Source of the DNA: Epibacterium ulvae
Lineage (GTDB): Bacteria > Pseudomonadota > Alphaproteobacteria > Rhodobacterales > Rhodobacteraceae
Length of the DNA: 64,000 nucleotides
NCBI RefSeq assembly: GCF_900102795.1
Contig: NZ_FMWG01000007.1
Span: forward strand, 124,001 to 188,000
Direction: 5' to 3'
Below are positions 7,915 through 16,668 of the stretch, one piece after another (the stretch's first letter is position 1; every line of letters begins with the position of its first letter). The translations under genes were made by a program, and so were the position numbers. The notes beneath the pieces are model-generated. The model was not told where the DNA came from. It ran no database searches and saw nothing but the letters and a program-made list of their open reading frames with translations.

Positions 7915-10900
7915 CTAGAGATCCAATTCAAGAACCGCATCTGGTTCTGCAGCGCGGGATTGGCACGTGATCATTGCGGTCTTTTGCTGGCTTTTGGACA
8001 GTACATAATCGCGGTGCTCCACCTCACCAGCAATCACCCCGCATTTACACACACCACAGATCCCATCCGCACATTTGATATCAACTGGCACGCCATGTTC
8101 CACAAGCACATCTGCAGCTGTTTTATCTGCCGGAACATCTAGCAGCTTGCCTGATTTCACCAGTTTAATCTGAAAGGGATGATTTTCATATTCAGGTGCC
8201 TCAGGAACATTGAAATATTCCAGATGGCGGTTGTCTTCCGGAAACCCGCGCCGTTCTGCCGCATCCATCACCGCCTGCATATAAGGTTCAGCGCCACAGG
8301 TGTAGACATGCGCTCCTTCTGCATAGGTCAGAATCTGATCAAGATCTGCGCGCCCTCCTTCGGAGGAGATGTGCAAATACACATTGTCGGCCCAAGGCAT
8401 CGCCGCAAGATCTTCCAAAAACCCCATCGTTTCACGTGAGCGTCCCGAATAGTGCAGTTCAAACGTAGCTCCAAGGGCGTGTAGACGATGCGCCATGGCC
8501 ATCATTGGTGTAATCCCGATGCCACCGCCCATCAGATAAGATTTGCTGCCCTCTTCCTGCAGTGGAAAGTGATTGATCGGCTTTGAAACAAAGATTTTCC
8601 GCCCCTCACTAAAGATCCGGTGCAGTAACGCAGATCCGCCGCGCCCGGCATCCTCGCGCAGGACGCCAATCTGATAGGTGCTGCGATCTGCGGGATCGCC
8701 AGACATGGAATATTGCCGCAGAAATTCGGGGGCGACAACGATATCCAGATGCGCACCGGCCTCCCAAGCGGGTAAATCGCTGCCATCCAGGCTCTGCATT
8801 TCATATTTTGTAACACCGTCAGACATTGCTTCGGCTTTGGTGATCTTGACCTGCAAAACAGGGCTGTCAGAAAAATCTGGGCGTTGATGCGCCCCACTCG
8901 CGTCTCCATTCTTTAAACGCAGTTTGTATTCATCGGCAGTAATCATCGCTTGATACGCCTCGATGCCCGCTTCGCGGTCCATCGGATATGGATAGGCATA
9001 AGGATGCGGCGCAAGATTTGCTGGATAGACGGCAAGTGTCTGATCTTTGTACTGAAGGTCCAGATCTTTCTGAAGCGTGCGCGCGTTCACAGGTTTGTCG
9101 GTTGGCCGATAGCCGCCATCCTCCTGTATTTCCAGGTCCCACCACCATTTCTTGGTTGTGTTCAGCGAGCCCCGATCCAAGAGGTCGTCCAATTTTGCCA
9201 AAGCTGGCGCAGTGCCCGGCAGCTTCATTGCGGCCCAGCGAAATGCACTATCTGCCAGAATACCTTCAAGGTTCCAGGGGCACGTTTTCATACAGCGACC
9301 ACACATAGCGCCCCCCGGCGTGGTAATGCGATAGGTGGTGCACTTTTGGCTGTCTGATTTCCAGATCTCATAGCCATTGAACATCAGCTTTGGCCCTGCA
9401 GTAATAGCTCCAGATGGGCATTCGCGGGCGCATTTCTTACACGCTTCGCAGAATTTCTGCAGACCAAAATCAATCGGTTTATCGTGTGTCATCGGCAAAT
9501 CGGTTGTCACAACACCAGATTTCAGACGCGGGCCCAGATAGGGATTCAGGATCACTTCACCAATGCGGCTGACTTCTCCAAGACCAGAAAGCAACAACAG
9601 TGGCGGTTGCAGAACTTCACCATCCATCACCGTATGGGCCTTGGCCTTGTAGCCAAGGTTACGCAGCTGCTGCGCCACCACACCGCCCAACAAAGAGAAC
9701 CGCAGATAGGCGCGCATTGACATCGCAACCGCGATCCAATCGTCTCCAGATGAACCCTCCATCGTGTCATAACCCTGATCGATGATCATGCTAATCGCCT
9801 GATCATGGGGCGGTTCAATCGGCTGCCCCGCGGCATCATGGGAATACCACGACCAGTCTGGACAACGCGAAATCCCAACCGCATCGACACCCAGATAATA
9901 ACTGGTTGCTTTGATCAGATCATGCGCGATCTGCGGATCCACTTTTTCCTGAATGGGGGCTGGGTCGCCATCCTGCAGCAGGGTAAAAGCCCCAAGCGCG
10001 CGACGCTGGGCCATAGACGGCGCAGATTTACGCACATACAACCCACCCTTTGCCCCCTCTTGCACATGTTTGCCCATATCGCCAAACAAGGCACGGCTGA
10101 ACATATCGGTACGTTTGGGAACGCGTGGCACACGTGCTTCATCAATGTACGTCGTCGGGTTTTCTACACGTTTTAATGTCTCAAAAGGATGCAAACCGTC
10201 CTTGTATTTGCGATCCGCATAAAGCGGAGCTTGCGCCTTTGGCAGCTCTGCAAGCGGCAAGTCCCCCGCAAAGGCAAAATCTGTCGTTACAACGGCAAGC
10301 CCAAACCCAGTGCCGATGTATGGCGCAACAAGCTCACCCCCTTCGACCTTGGCAGTGCCAGCAGCAACCGCAACACGGCCAAGATCCACATCTGTTGAGC
10401 TCATTGTATGTGCCCGTGCCTCATGACCCAGAAGACGCAGATAATTGGCGATCACCACGGCTGTCTCAGCCGCCAGCAATGCGGAACGGTGCGCATCGGC
10501 ATCCTTGATCCACTCAGTTCCCGGCTCATCCATACCGGGCGCACGCGGATGTGCATATAAAAACACCAGAGCATGGGTGTGGCTGTTCAAAGACCGCGCG
10601 GGAGCCTCCATCGACTCTTTCAGATCCGCCATGATCAAATCTATGCCAGAGGCAAACGTCTTGACCTGTTTCGTCCGTAGATCTTGGGCCAAGCGGTCAA
10701 TATCCGGGTTGCGCACCGGATGTGGTAGAATCGCCTCTTCCGGTAATTCACAGGTTCCGACAATCGAAGCGTCACTGAAGTAGCCAAAAGCTTTCAAATG
10801 CTCGGCTCGCTCAACAGGATCTTCAGGTGTTGCAGCGACAGATTTGTTAATCAACCCATCCCGAATGGCATCTAGCATGGCCTGATGATCTGTCATCGCA

Positions 10901-11058
10901 TTGACGATAGAGTTTGGTTGTTCAGGACGTTGGAACCGAAGGGGCGCAAAGGCAGGCACCTGTGCCAGATTTACGCGAGGCGCACGTGCAAGCGTTTCCA
11001 ATTTCAATCGGCCCAGATGCACCGGTCGATTTTTGGCGGATAGCAATTGCAGTCCCAT
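7915..11058 (-). CDS. Self-sufficient reductive dehalogenase fused to ferredoxin reductase (BhbA/NpRdhA type)
   Basis: This 1047-aa cytoplasmic protein probably removes halogen reductively from aromatic compounds using cobalamin and NAD(P)H. Residues 1-700 form the corrinoid dehalogenase part. It has two 4Fe-4S motifs, C-x2-C-x2-C-x3-CP (about 537-548, FCEACKKCARECP) and C-x12-C-x2-C-x3-CP (about 573-594). It carries no Tat signal and no RdhB anchor gene is present, unlike respiratory enzymes. Residues about 735-960 are a phthalate dioxygenase reductase-like module with RQYSMSGDP (flavin) and GGGIGITPM (nicotinamide). The last 85 residues are a plant-type 2Fe-2S ferredoxin (CADGICGVC, then C1032). 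AGAGGAG before 11058 fixes the start. The N-terminal half carries an internal duplication (AHTMSS.../AHTVMD..., both ending VVTTD). The substrate is unknown. Confidence 0.88.
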   Translation of the reverse strand: MGLQLLSAKNRPVHLGRLKLETLARAPRVNLAQVPAFAPLRFQRPEQPNSIVNAMTDHQAMLDAIRDGLINKSVAATPEDPVERAEHLKAFGYFSDASIVGTCELPEEAILPHPVRNPDIDRLAQDLRTKQVKTFASGIDLIMADLKESMEAPARSLNSHTHALVFLYAHPRAPGMDEPGTEWIKDADAHRSALLAAETAVVIANYLRLLGHEARAHTMSSTDVDLGRVAVAAGTAKVEGGELVAPYIGTGFGLAVVTTDFAFAGDLPLAELPKAQAPLYADRKYKDGLHPFETLKRVENPTTYIDEARVPRVPKRTDMFSRALFGDMGKHVQEGAKGGLYVRKSAPSMAQRRALGAFTLLQDGDPAPIQEKVDPQIAHDLIKATSYYLGVDAVGISRCPDWSWYSHDAAGQPIEPPHDQAISMIIDQGYDTMEGSSGDDWIAVAMSMRAYLRFSLLGGVVAQQLRNLGYKAKAHTVMDGEVLQPPLLLLSGLGEVSRIGEVILNPYLGPRLKSGVVTTDLPMTHDKPIDFGLQKFCEACKKCARECPSGAITAGPKLMFNGYEIWKSDSQKCTTYRITTPGGAMCGRCMKTCPWNLEGILADSAFRWAAMKLPGTAPALAKLDDLLDRGSLNTTKKWWWDLEIQEDGGYRPTDKPVNARTLQKDLDLQYKDQTLAVYPANLAPHPYAYPYPMDREAGIEAYQAMITADEYKLRLKNGDASGAHQRPDFSDSPVLQVKITKAEAMSDGVTKYEMQSLDGSDLPAWEAGAHLDIVVAPEFLRQYSMSGDPADRSTYQIGVLREDAGRGGSALLHRIFSEGRKIFVSKPINHFPLQEEGSKSYLMGGGIGITPMMAMAHRLHALGATFELHYSGRSRETMGFLEDLAAMPWADNVYLHISSEGGRADLDQILTYAEGAHVYTCGAEPYMQAVMDAAERRGFPEDNRHLEYFNVPEAPEYENHPFQIKLVKSGKLLDVPADKTAADVLVEHGVPVDIKCADGICGVCKCGVIAGEVEHRDYVLSKSQQKTAMITCQSRAAEPDAVLELDL

Positions 11059-11294
11059 AACAACTCCTCTGTCTTTATACGTATGCCAAGCACACCACGC
11101 TGACGATCCACATATCGCGACCTGATATAACCATGTGCTGGCACAACGAGAGAAAATGTATCCTCTCATTTAATTACCATTGATAACTATTAACGAAGCG
11201 ATAATCTCGTCAAGATAATATTTACATTCGCAACCAATATTTATTAAATAAGAGCAGTCGCCCACATCGCCACGAAAAACAGAAAGTATGATCC
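11059..11294. promoter_or_regulatory. Divergent control region between the dehalogenase gene and marR
   Basis: The AT-rich interval between the two divergent starts contains a 13-bp palindrome TATTTATTAAATA (11238-11250) close to the marR start. It is a plausible operator or promoter element for the adjacent MarR protein. This rests on position and symmetry only. Confidence 0.35.
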
Positions 11295-11759
11295 GTGACC
11301 AACGCGCACGTTCAAGAAATCTATGACCTGCACAGTCGGCTGGGTTTTCGGCTCACGCGGCTTTCAAATCTAATGAAAGCCCGGCTGGATAAAATCCTTG
11401 CACCACATGGTTTATCGCGCCTGTCATGGTGCGCACTAACGGGTATTGGACTCCAGGGTATAACAACACCCAGTCAATTGGCGGATCACATTGGCATTAC
11501 ACGTCAGGCGGTATCACGTCTTTTGCTGCAAATGCGGAAAAATGGGCTCGTCGAACAAAGCTTTGATACATCGGACGGGCGCGCACGTCGGCTAACTTTG
11601 AGCACCTATGGCAACGAAAAGCTCGCACTTTGCCATCCGCTGGTGGATGAAAATCAACAGTATTTTGCTTCCAAGATCTCTCAATCAGAGCTGCATCAGT
11701 TCAACCAGACAATTGATAATTTGCTAGACGGGGAAACAGCAAGATTGGATGAAGTATAG
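11295..11759 (+). CDS. MarR family transcriptional regulator, divergent from the dehalogenase gene
   Basis: This 154-aa regulator has the MarR winged helix: SRLSWCALTGIGLQG, the recognition helix region QLADHIGITRQAVSRLLLQM, and a wing with DTSDGRARRLTLS. It starts with GTG. Its placement, 236 nt from and divergent to the dehalogenase start, is the classic arrangement for a ligand-responsive repressor. It would sense the halogenated aromatic substrate or its product and release the dehalogenase operon. This is inferred from context. It shares little with the MarR protein at 7314 beyond the fold. No aromatic-binding residue can be identified by eye. Confidence 0.85.
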   Translation: MTNAHVQEIYDLHSRLGFRLTRLSNLMKARLDKILAPHGLSRLSWCALTGIGLQGITTPSQLADHIGITRQAVSRLLLQMRKNGLVEQSFDTSDGRARRLTLSTYGNEKLALCHPLVDENQQYFASKISQSELHQFNQTIDNLLDGETARLDEV

Positions 11760-11827
11760 CAAAGCAAGATAGATAGGCCGACATGACGATGATCCGCCTA
11801 TCTTTGATGTATTTCACACAGCTGGTA

Positions 11828-13915
11828 CTACAGATCCAGCTCAATAGGGTGATCTTCATCCGCGGGGACCGCGCAACAGATCAGGACATCCCCCTGTTCC
11901 GGTTCAAATTCTGGATCTGTGCGATAAAGAACCTCACCACTTTTCAATCGCACTGCACAGCTTCCACATGAACCACGGCGACAACTGGAATTTGCGGTTA
12001 TGCCGTGTGCTTCCGCAAAATCCAGAAGCGTCCCATCAGAAGGTCTCCAACGCTTTGGATCCGCCAATGAGGTGAATGAGACCATAGCAACCTGAGGCTC
12101 CTGAACGGAAGGGCTGTCAATAACCTCTTCCTCAGCACGCCGCAAAGAGGCTGGGCCGAAAGATTCAGAATGGATCCGCAGATCACGCACGCCCAGATCA
12201 ATAAGCAGATCATAGGTTGCCTGCATAAAGGCCGGAGGCCCACACAAGTAGAACTCATAATCTGCAAGTGGCAGCAAGCTTTGCAACAATTCGGCTGAGA
12301 TCCTGCCGTGTGCATGGAAATGCGTGCCGACTGCCTCTTCACTGGTCGGTTGTTCAATCAAAGAGACATAACGCAGCTCGCCTTGGGTTTTTTCCTGCAA
12401 CTGGGTGAATTCATAGGCAAAGGCCCGCTCAGACGTGGTGCGTGCAGCGTGGATGACTGTCATTTGTCGCATGTGACGGCGCGAAAACCCATCTGAAACC
12501 GCTTGTCGCGCCATTGAAATCATCGGCGTGATCCCAACACCCGCTCCAATCAAAACCGCAGGGCGTGTTTCAGCCGTATCCAACACAAAAGCGCCTTGAG
12601 GGCTGCGCGCGTGAAGGATATCGCCTTCTTTCATAGAGCTATGCAAATGCGATGAGACCACACCAGCAGGCAGATCATCACGCGCATCTTCGCGTTTGAC
12701 CGAAATTCGATACTGCGCATCAGAGGGCGCAGACGAAAGTGTATAGGTGCGCATCATCGTACGGTCGGCCCCTTTTGGACGCACCTTAATTGGTAAGTAT
12801 TGCCCAGGTTTAGAAGGCAGGCAGGCTTTTCTATCCACGGGTTCAAGATAGAAAGAACGAATTACACAGCTTTCATCTTGAATGCGTGTGATCCGAAAAT
12901 CGCGCCATTCCGTGCGGGCTGCCTCTGCCGCCTGCCGTTCTCCTGCTTGTGTCCAATTCCCAGTAAGACGTGCATTGGGAGAGGCCTCCCCTTCTGCGAA
13001 ATTCAAGGGGGATGCGCCAACCAGCCGTTGACCATGGGTCAATGTAAACCGCCATGCACGTTCCGCCCCTTGGAAGGCAGCCACTTCATCGGTCATATCC
13101 CAAAGCAGTTCAACTGTGCCTGTCAGCTGGACCAGATCGCCCGTCTCAAAATCAACAAAAAGCAAACCAGCCTTTGGATTCACCAGAAAATTGCCCAAAG
13201 TGTTAAATGCAAAGTTGCCGATGAAATCCGGCACCGTCAGCGTATCACCGTCAACTTTTACAAATCCCGGATTGCCGCCCCGGTGGTTCACATCAACACC
13301 ACCATTGATCCGTTTGTCATCTTTGGGGTTGTTACTGGCAACAAAGAAGGTGGCGGATCGTTCAATCAACGCGCGGATGTCATCCCCAATAGCGCTAAAT
13401 TCCTCGCACGGCCCTTCAAAAGGCAGGCTTGGATCACGTGAAAACACCATATCACGGGTGTGAATATATTGCGGGCAATTGCCAAAGGATTGCACCACAT
13501 CCACCAGCGTATCCCCGCCTTCATGACTGCGCACCACGCCATTCAACCGGTTGCGACGTCGTGTTGGCATTTCCAGTCCAAGATAGCTTACCGATGCCTC
13601 GGTTTGAACATTATCGATATAGGGATCACCCGTCATGGCGAACCCCTTGATCGAAAGCGTTTTGGGATCTGGAGAGGAAACAAACCCAGGTTGCCCAAAC
13701 AGGATCGATGCCCATGGCTGTCCAGTATGATCCACACTACCAGCAATAAAAAACGGCAGCTGTGCGAAAAACTCTCGATGTTGCTCAGGCATATAGGGCC
13801 TATGGATGAACCGCCCCATGCGTTCTTGCCGTTCTGCACGCCCCAGACGCGTGTGTAATTCCACCTCACCTGGGTGATAAGGCGATGCGTCTTTATCCCA
13901 GCCAGACAGCTCCAT
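11828..13915 (-). CDS. PNPOx domain-ferredoxin reductase-2Fe-2S ferredoxin fusion oxidoreductase
   Basis: This 695-aa three-part redox protein starts with about 300 residues of a pyridoxamine phosphate oxidase-like split-barrel flavin domain (FFIAGSVDHTGQPWAS, then VPDFIGNFAFNTLGN). The middle is an FAD/NAD(P)H reductase with RTYTLSS (about 389) for flavin and GAGVGITPM (about 457) plus CGPP (about 558) for the nicotinamide side. The C-terminus is a 2Fe-2S ferredoxin with C645-x4-C-x2-C653 and a closing cysteine near 680. AAAGGAGA upstream of 13915 sets the start. It is co-oriented with the dehalogenase and GST genes around MarR. It could feed electrons into halogenated-aromatic metabolism or act as a flavin-dependent reductase itself. 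Its substrate is unknown. Confidence 0.8.
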   Translation of the reverse strand: MELSGWDKDASPYHPGEVELHTRLGRAERQERMGRFIHRPYMPEQHREFFAQLPFFIAGSVDHTGQPWASILFGQPGFVSSPDPKTLSIKGFAMTGDPYIDNVQTEASVSYLGLEMPTRRRNRLNGVVRSHEGGDTLVDVVQSFGNCPQYIHTRDMVFSRDPSLPFEGPCEEFSAIGDDIRALIERSATFFVASNNPKDDKRINGGVDVNHRGGNPGFVKVDGDTLTVPDFIGNFAFNTLGNFLVNPKAGLLFVDFETGDLVQLTGTVELLWDMTDEVAAFQGAERAWRFTLTHGQRLVGASPLNFAEGEASPNARLTGNWTQAGERQAAEAARTEWRDFRITRIQDESCVIRSFYLEPVDRKACLPSKPGQYLPIKVRPKGADRTMMRTYTLSSAPSDAQYRISVKREDARDDLPAGVVSSHLHSSMKEGDILHARSPQGAFVLDTAETRPAVLIGAGVGITPMISMARQAVSDGFSRRHMRQMTVIHAARTTSERAFAYEFTQLQEKTQGELRYVSLIEQPTSEEAVGTHFHAHGRISAELLQSLLPLADYEFYLCGPPAFMQATYDLLIDLGVRDLRIHSESFGPASLRRAEEEVIDSPSVQEPQVAMVSFTSLADPKRWRPSDGTLLDFAEAHGITANSSCRRGSCGSCAVRLKSGEVLYRTDPEFEPEQGDVLICCAVPADEDHPIELDL

Positions 13916-13986
13916 GGTACGTCTCCTTTTCCAGGTCCGCGGGCGTATGCATGACGCATCAACCCGCGGCATAGATACATTCGCGT

Positions 13987-14610
13987 TTAGTCTGCCGCCG
14001 CCATCAGGTCTTCGATGCGAACCATACCTGGCAGGCCCTCGATCGCTTCAACCCGTGCAATCCAGGCATTGATTGCAGGATAGGCTGACAGGTCAAATCC
14101 ACCTTCAGTAACCCGTGCAACATAGGCATAACAGGCCAGGTCTGCAGCGGTTGCCGTCTCACCAGCCAACCAGTCATTCTTGGCCAAATGTGGCTCAAAC
14201 AGCGTATCATACAGTGCTTTGGTTTTCGCTTTTGCAACTTCGGGGTCCCCAGGCATGCCAAATAGCTTGATCGCACGCACAACAAAGGGGCCATTTTGGA
14301 CTTCATTTACGGCAACAGAGAGCCATTCCTGCACACGCGCAGACTGCAGTACGTCTTTCGGGAACCATGCGCCTTCGGTGTCAAATTTACCCGCGATATA
14401 GGTCATGATCGCGATGGAATCGCGCAGTACAGCATCACCATCACTGAGAACTGGAACTTGCCCCAAAGAGTTCATGGCTAGGAACTCCGGTGCTTTATGT
14501 GCGCCCGCTTTCAAATCGACGGTCACATATTCATAGTCTACTTTCAGCAGATCAAGCAGCGCCTGAACGCGGTGGGTATTGCCAGAGAGAGGGTGGCCAT
14601 AGAGTTTCAT
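13987..14610 (-). CDS. Glutathione S-transferase
   Basis: This 207-aa protein has the two-domain GST layout. The N-terminal thioredoxin-like domain has YGHPLSGNTHRVQ (candidate active-site Ser9), the cis-proline loop GQVPVLSDG and the glutathione-gamma-glutamyl site DSIAIMTYIA. The C-terminal helical domain has the buried N-cap DWLAGETATAADLACY. It resembles the phi/theta or beta-like bacterial GSTs rather than zeta-class isomerases. It lies just upstream of, and co-oriented with, the PNPOx-reductase fusion (71 nt apart). Given the nearby reductive dehalogenase, a role in glutathione-dependent dechlorination or in clearing reactive intermediates is attractive but unproven. Confidence 0.88.
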   Translation of the reverse strand: MKLYGHPLSGNTHRVQALLDLLKVDYEYVTVDLKAGAHKAPEFLAMNSLGQVPVLSDGDAVLRDSIAIMTYIAGKFDTEGAWFPKDVLQSARVQEWLSVAVNEVQNGPFVVRAIKLFGMPGDPEVAKAKTKALYDTLFEPHLAKNDWLAGETATAADLACYAYVARVTEGGFDLSAYPAINAWIARVEAIEGLPGMVRIEDLMAAAD

Positions 14611-14701
14611 GGTGTTTTCCTATGCTGGATAAAACAGTTGCATCCCCCATTGTCTAACGCAGCAATGACATACAGGATATTTAGTGGTATCCATATACAC
14701 T
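14611..14701. promoter_or_regulatory. Divergent promoter region GST/LysR with an imperfect dyad
   Basis: The 91-nt interval between the GST gene and the divergent LysR gene contains an imperfect dyad AGTGGTAT...ATACACT at 14683-14701, abutting the lysR start codon. It is a candidate LysR autoregulatory site. Confidence 0.35.
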
Positions 14702-15598
14702 ATGGAGAAAACTGATTACCTTAACATCGATGGGCATCAATTGCGTATTCTGTTGACGATACGTGAAGCCGGGTCCTTATCAGGTGCTGCAAAAATACTT
14801 GATATGAACCAATCTACCATCAGCTACTGGCTGGACCTGCTGAGAAAGCGAACAGGGGACCCCCTGTTTGTCCGCCATGGAAATGGGGTAGAACCCACCG
14901 CACGGGCGAGGGATTTATTTCCCGCAGCGGAAGCTGCCCTGCGCCAAATCGAAGCCATGTTTGAACCACAGCTTTATGATCCAGCTGAGGATCACGGCGT
15001 TCTGCGTATTGCCTGCACTGCGCTAGAACGCGACACGCTGTTAAAGCCTCTGATCCATCACGCCCAACAGGTTGCGCCAGCCTTGTCTTTTGAATTGCCG
15101 AATTCCGGATCCTCGTTCCAACTGATTGAGCGCCTCCGCCTTGGGACGCTGGATGCCGTATTTATGCCTGCCGGGTCTTCTGAACGTGACGGTATTTTGC
15201 AGCGAACACTTTCCCGGTTTTCTGATGCTGTGTATTTTGATCCCCAATATCCGCTGGAAACCGATAACCTTGATGCCTTTTGTGATCGCCCTCAGGTCCG
15301 TGTTGCATTTGGCCCGGATGCGGGGTTTAGCATTGATCGCAAACTGACCAAGATGGGACGCACGCGCCATGTCGCTGTACAGGTTTCAGATTTTGAATCT
15401 GCTCTTGCATTGATTGCGGGCACCCGACTCATTGCGACGTTGCCAGCCTTACTTAACCGCCAAGGTTTGCAAAAAATTGCCCCCCCATGGGAGAATCCGC
15501 AACGTGAATTGGCGCTTTATTGGCACGCACGCAATCAAACCTCTGCACGACACAGATATTGGCGAGATACACTCGCAAAGCTTGCAAAATCAGACTGA
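14702..15598 (+). CDS. LysR family transcriptional regulator, divergent from the GST gene
   Basis: This 298-aa LysR-type regulator has an N-terminal helix-turn-helix (AGSLSGAAKILDMNQSTISY, WLDLLRKRTGDPLFVRHG) and a C-terminal effector-binding domain. The methionine at 14702 was chosen because it gives the standard distance to the helix-turn-helix; a GTG at 14684 would add six residues. It is divergent from the GST/PNPOx-fusion genes, so it is their likely activator. The effector domain is similar to regulators of glutathione transferase or nod-box type, but no ligand can be named. It converges on the next LysR gene with a 9-nt overlap at the stops. Confidence 0.85.
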   Translation: MEKTDYLNIDGHQLRILLTIREAGSLSGAAKILDMNQSTISYWLDLLRKRTGDPLFVRHGNGVEPTARARDLFPAAEAALRQIEAMFEPQLYDPAEDHGVLRIACTALERDTLLKPLIHHAQQVAPALSFELPNSGSSFQLIERLRLGTLDAVFMPAGSSERDGILQRTLSRFSDAVYFDPQYPLETDNLDAFCDRPQVRVAFGPDAGFSIDRKLTKMGRTRHVAVQVSDFESALALIAGTRLIATLPALLNRQGLQKIAPPWENPQRELALYWHARNQTSARHRYWRDTLAKLAKSD

Positions 15599-16543
15599 AG
15601 CAGTCTGTCCGGGATAGGCCAAATCCTGAACCTCGGCGAAAATCTCAGCCAGATGCAAACGCCAGCCAGATAAAATATGTTGGGCGGTTTGTGACATTGG
15701 GCGATAGCGTGGTGACAGGATCGCATAGTCATACAGGATCTCTTCTCGGATCGGACGAAATACGATATCAGCGCCCCCCCCTTGCATGGTGATCTGAGTA
15801 AATGCGGAAAGTGGGTCACAAATCACAACACATTGCCCTTGCTGTACAAATTGCATCAGCGGCAAAACGATCTGGCTATCAACTTTTCGCACAAACGCTA
15901 CGTCATGTTCCACAAACGCGCGCTGCACCCGTTCAAATAGCGGATGTCCCTTGTGCAACGTCCCCTGTGGCACCCCATCCAAGTCTGCAACCGAAACAAC
16001 ATCTTGCCTCGCAAGGGGATGTTGTCTGGGCAATGCACACAAACACGGCGCCGTCACACGTTCTTCCGCATAAAGCGCACTGGGATCCAACTGTTCGACC
16101 GCATCTGCAAAACCGAAATCAAGCGTTTGCGCCCCAACCATCTCGCGAATTTGCTGTGAAGACCGGGAAGAGAGTGAAATTTGGACATTGCTATTGTCCA
16201 AAGTGGCTTGCGCAATAAAACGTGGGAACACCAGCGTTGACGGGCCAGGCATCGCCGCTACATTCAATGCGCCCCCCTGTCCAAGGCTGAGCATTTTCAT
16301 CGTCCCCTGCACAACATTCAATCGCTCAAGGATCATCTGCGCTTCGGCAAACAGATATTGCGCCTCTGGCGCCGGGTGCAAACTGCGTCCCTCGCGCATG
16401 AAGAGTTTCACGTTTAACAGCTCTTCCAGACTTTTGATCGACAGGCTGACAGCAGGTTGGGTGCGTCCAAGATTGCGAGCAGCCTGAGAAATAGAGCCCG
16501 TTTTCATGACTTCGCAAAAGGCAGACAGTTGAGGTACGTTCAT
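15590..16543 (-). CDS. LysR family transcriptional regulator, divergent from the TAXI TRAP operon
   Basis: This LysR-type regulator of about 317 aa has the helix-turn-helix at the N-terminus (QLSAFCEVMKTGSISQAARN, RTQPAVSLSIKSLE, LFMREGRSLHPAPE). A substrate-binding-like domain follows, with SSRSSQQIREMVGAQTLDFG. A methionine four codons upstream (16555) is an equally possible start; neither has a clear ribosome site. It is divergent from the TAXI substrate-binding gene across an AT-rich 125-nt interval, so it probably controls uptake of the TAXI substrate. The sequence resembles CbbR/GltC-like activators broadly, and the effector is unknown. Its 3' end overlaps the neighbouring LysR gene by 9 nt, which is common for convergent genes. 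Confidence 0.85.
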   Translation of the reverse strand: MNVPQLSAFCEVMKTGSISQAARNLGRTQPAVSLSIKSLEELLNVKLFMREGRSLHPAPEAQYLFAEAQMILERLNVVQGTMKMLSLGQGGALNVAAMPGPSTLVFPRFIAQATLDNSNVQISLSSRSSQQIREMVGAQTLDFGFADAVEQLDPSALYAEERVTAPCLCALPRQHPLARQDVVSVADLDGVPQGTLHKGHPLFERVQRAFVEHDVAFVRKVDSQIVLPLMQFVQQGQCVVICDPLSAFTQITMQGGGADIVFRPIREEILYDYAILSPRYRPMSQTAQHILSGWRLHLAEIFAEVQDLAYPGQTASV

Positions 16544-16668
16544 ATAAAAATACATAAAACAAACTTATCAAAATACAAGAATATAAAATTTGTAATTATG
16601 ATTGCGCGTCGTAAACTGACCGTCATGGATCGTAGAATCCAATCGAATTAGACCACAGGGAACTCGCT

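Noticed and set aside
11165-11220. Possible second operator (repeated GATAA words) near the dehalogenase promoter
   Set aside because: The words are short and AT-rich, and no symmetrical arrangement could be established.
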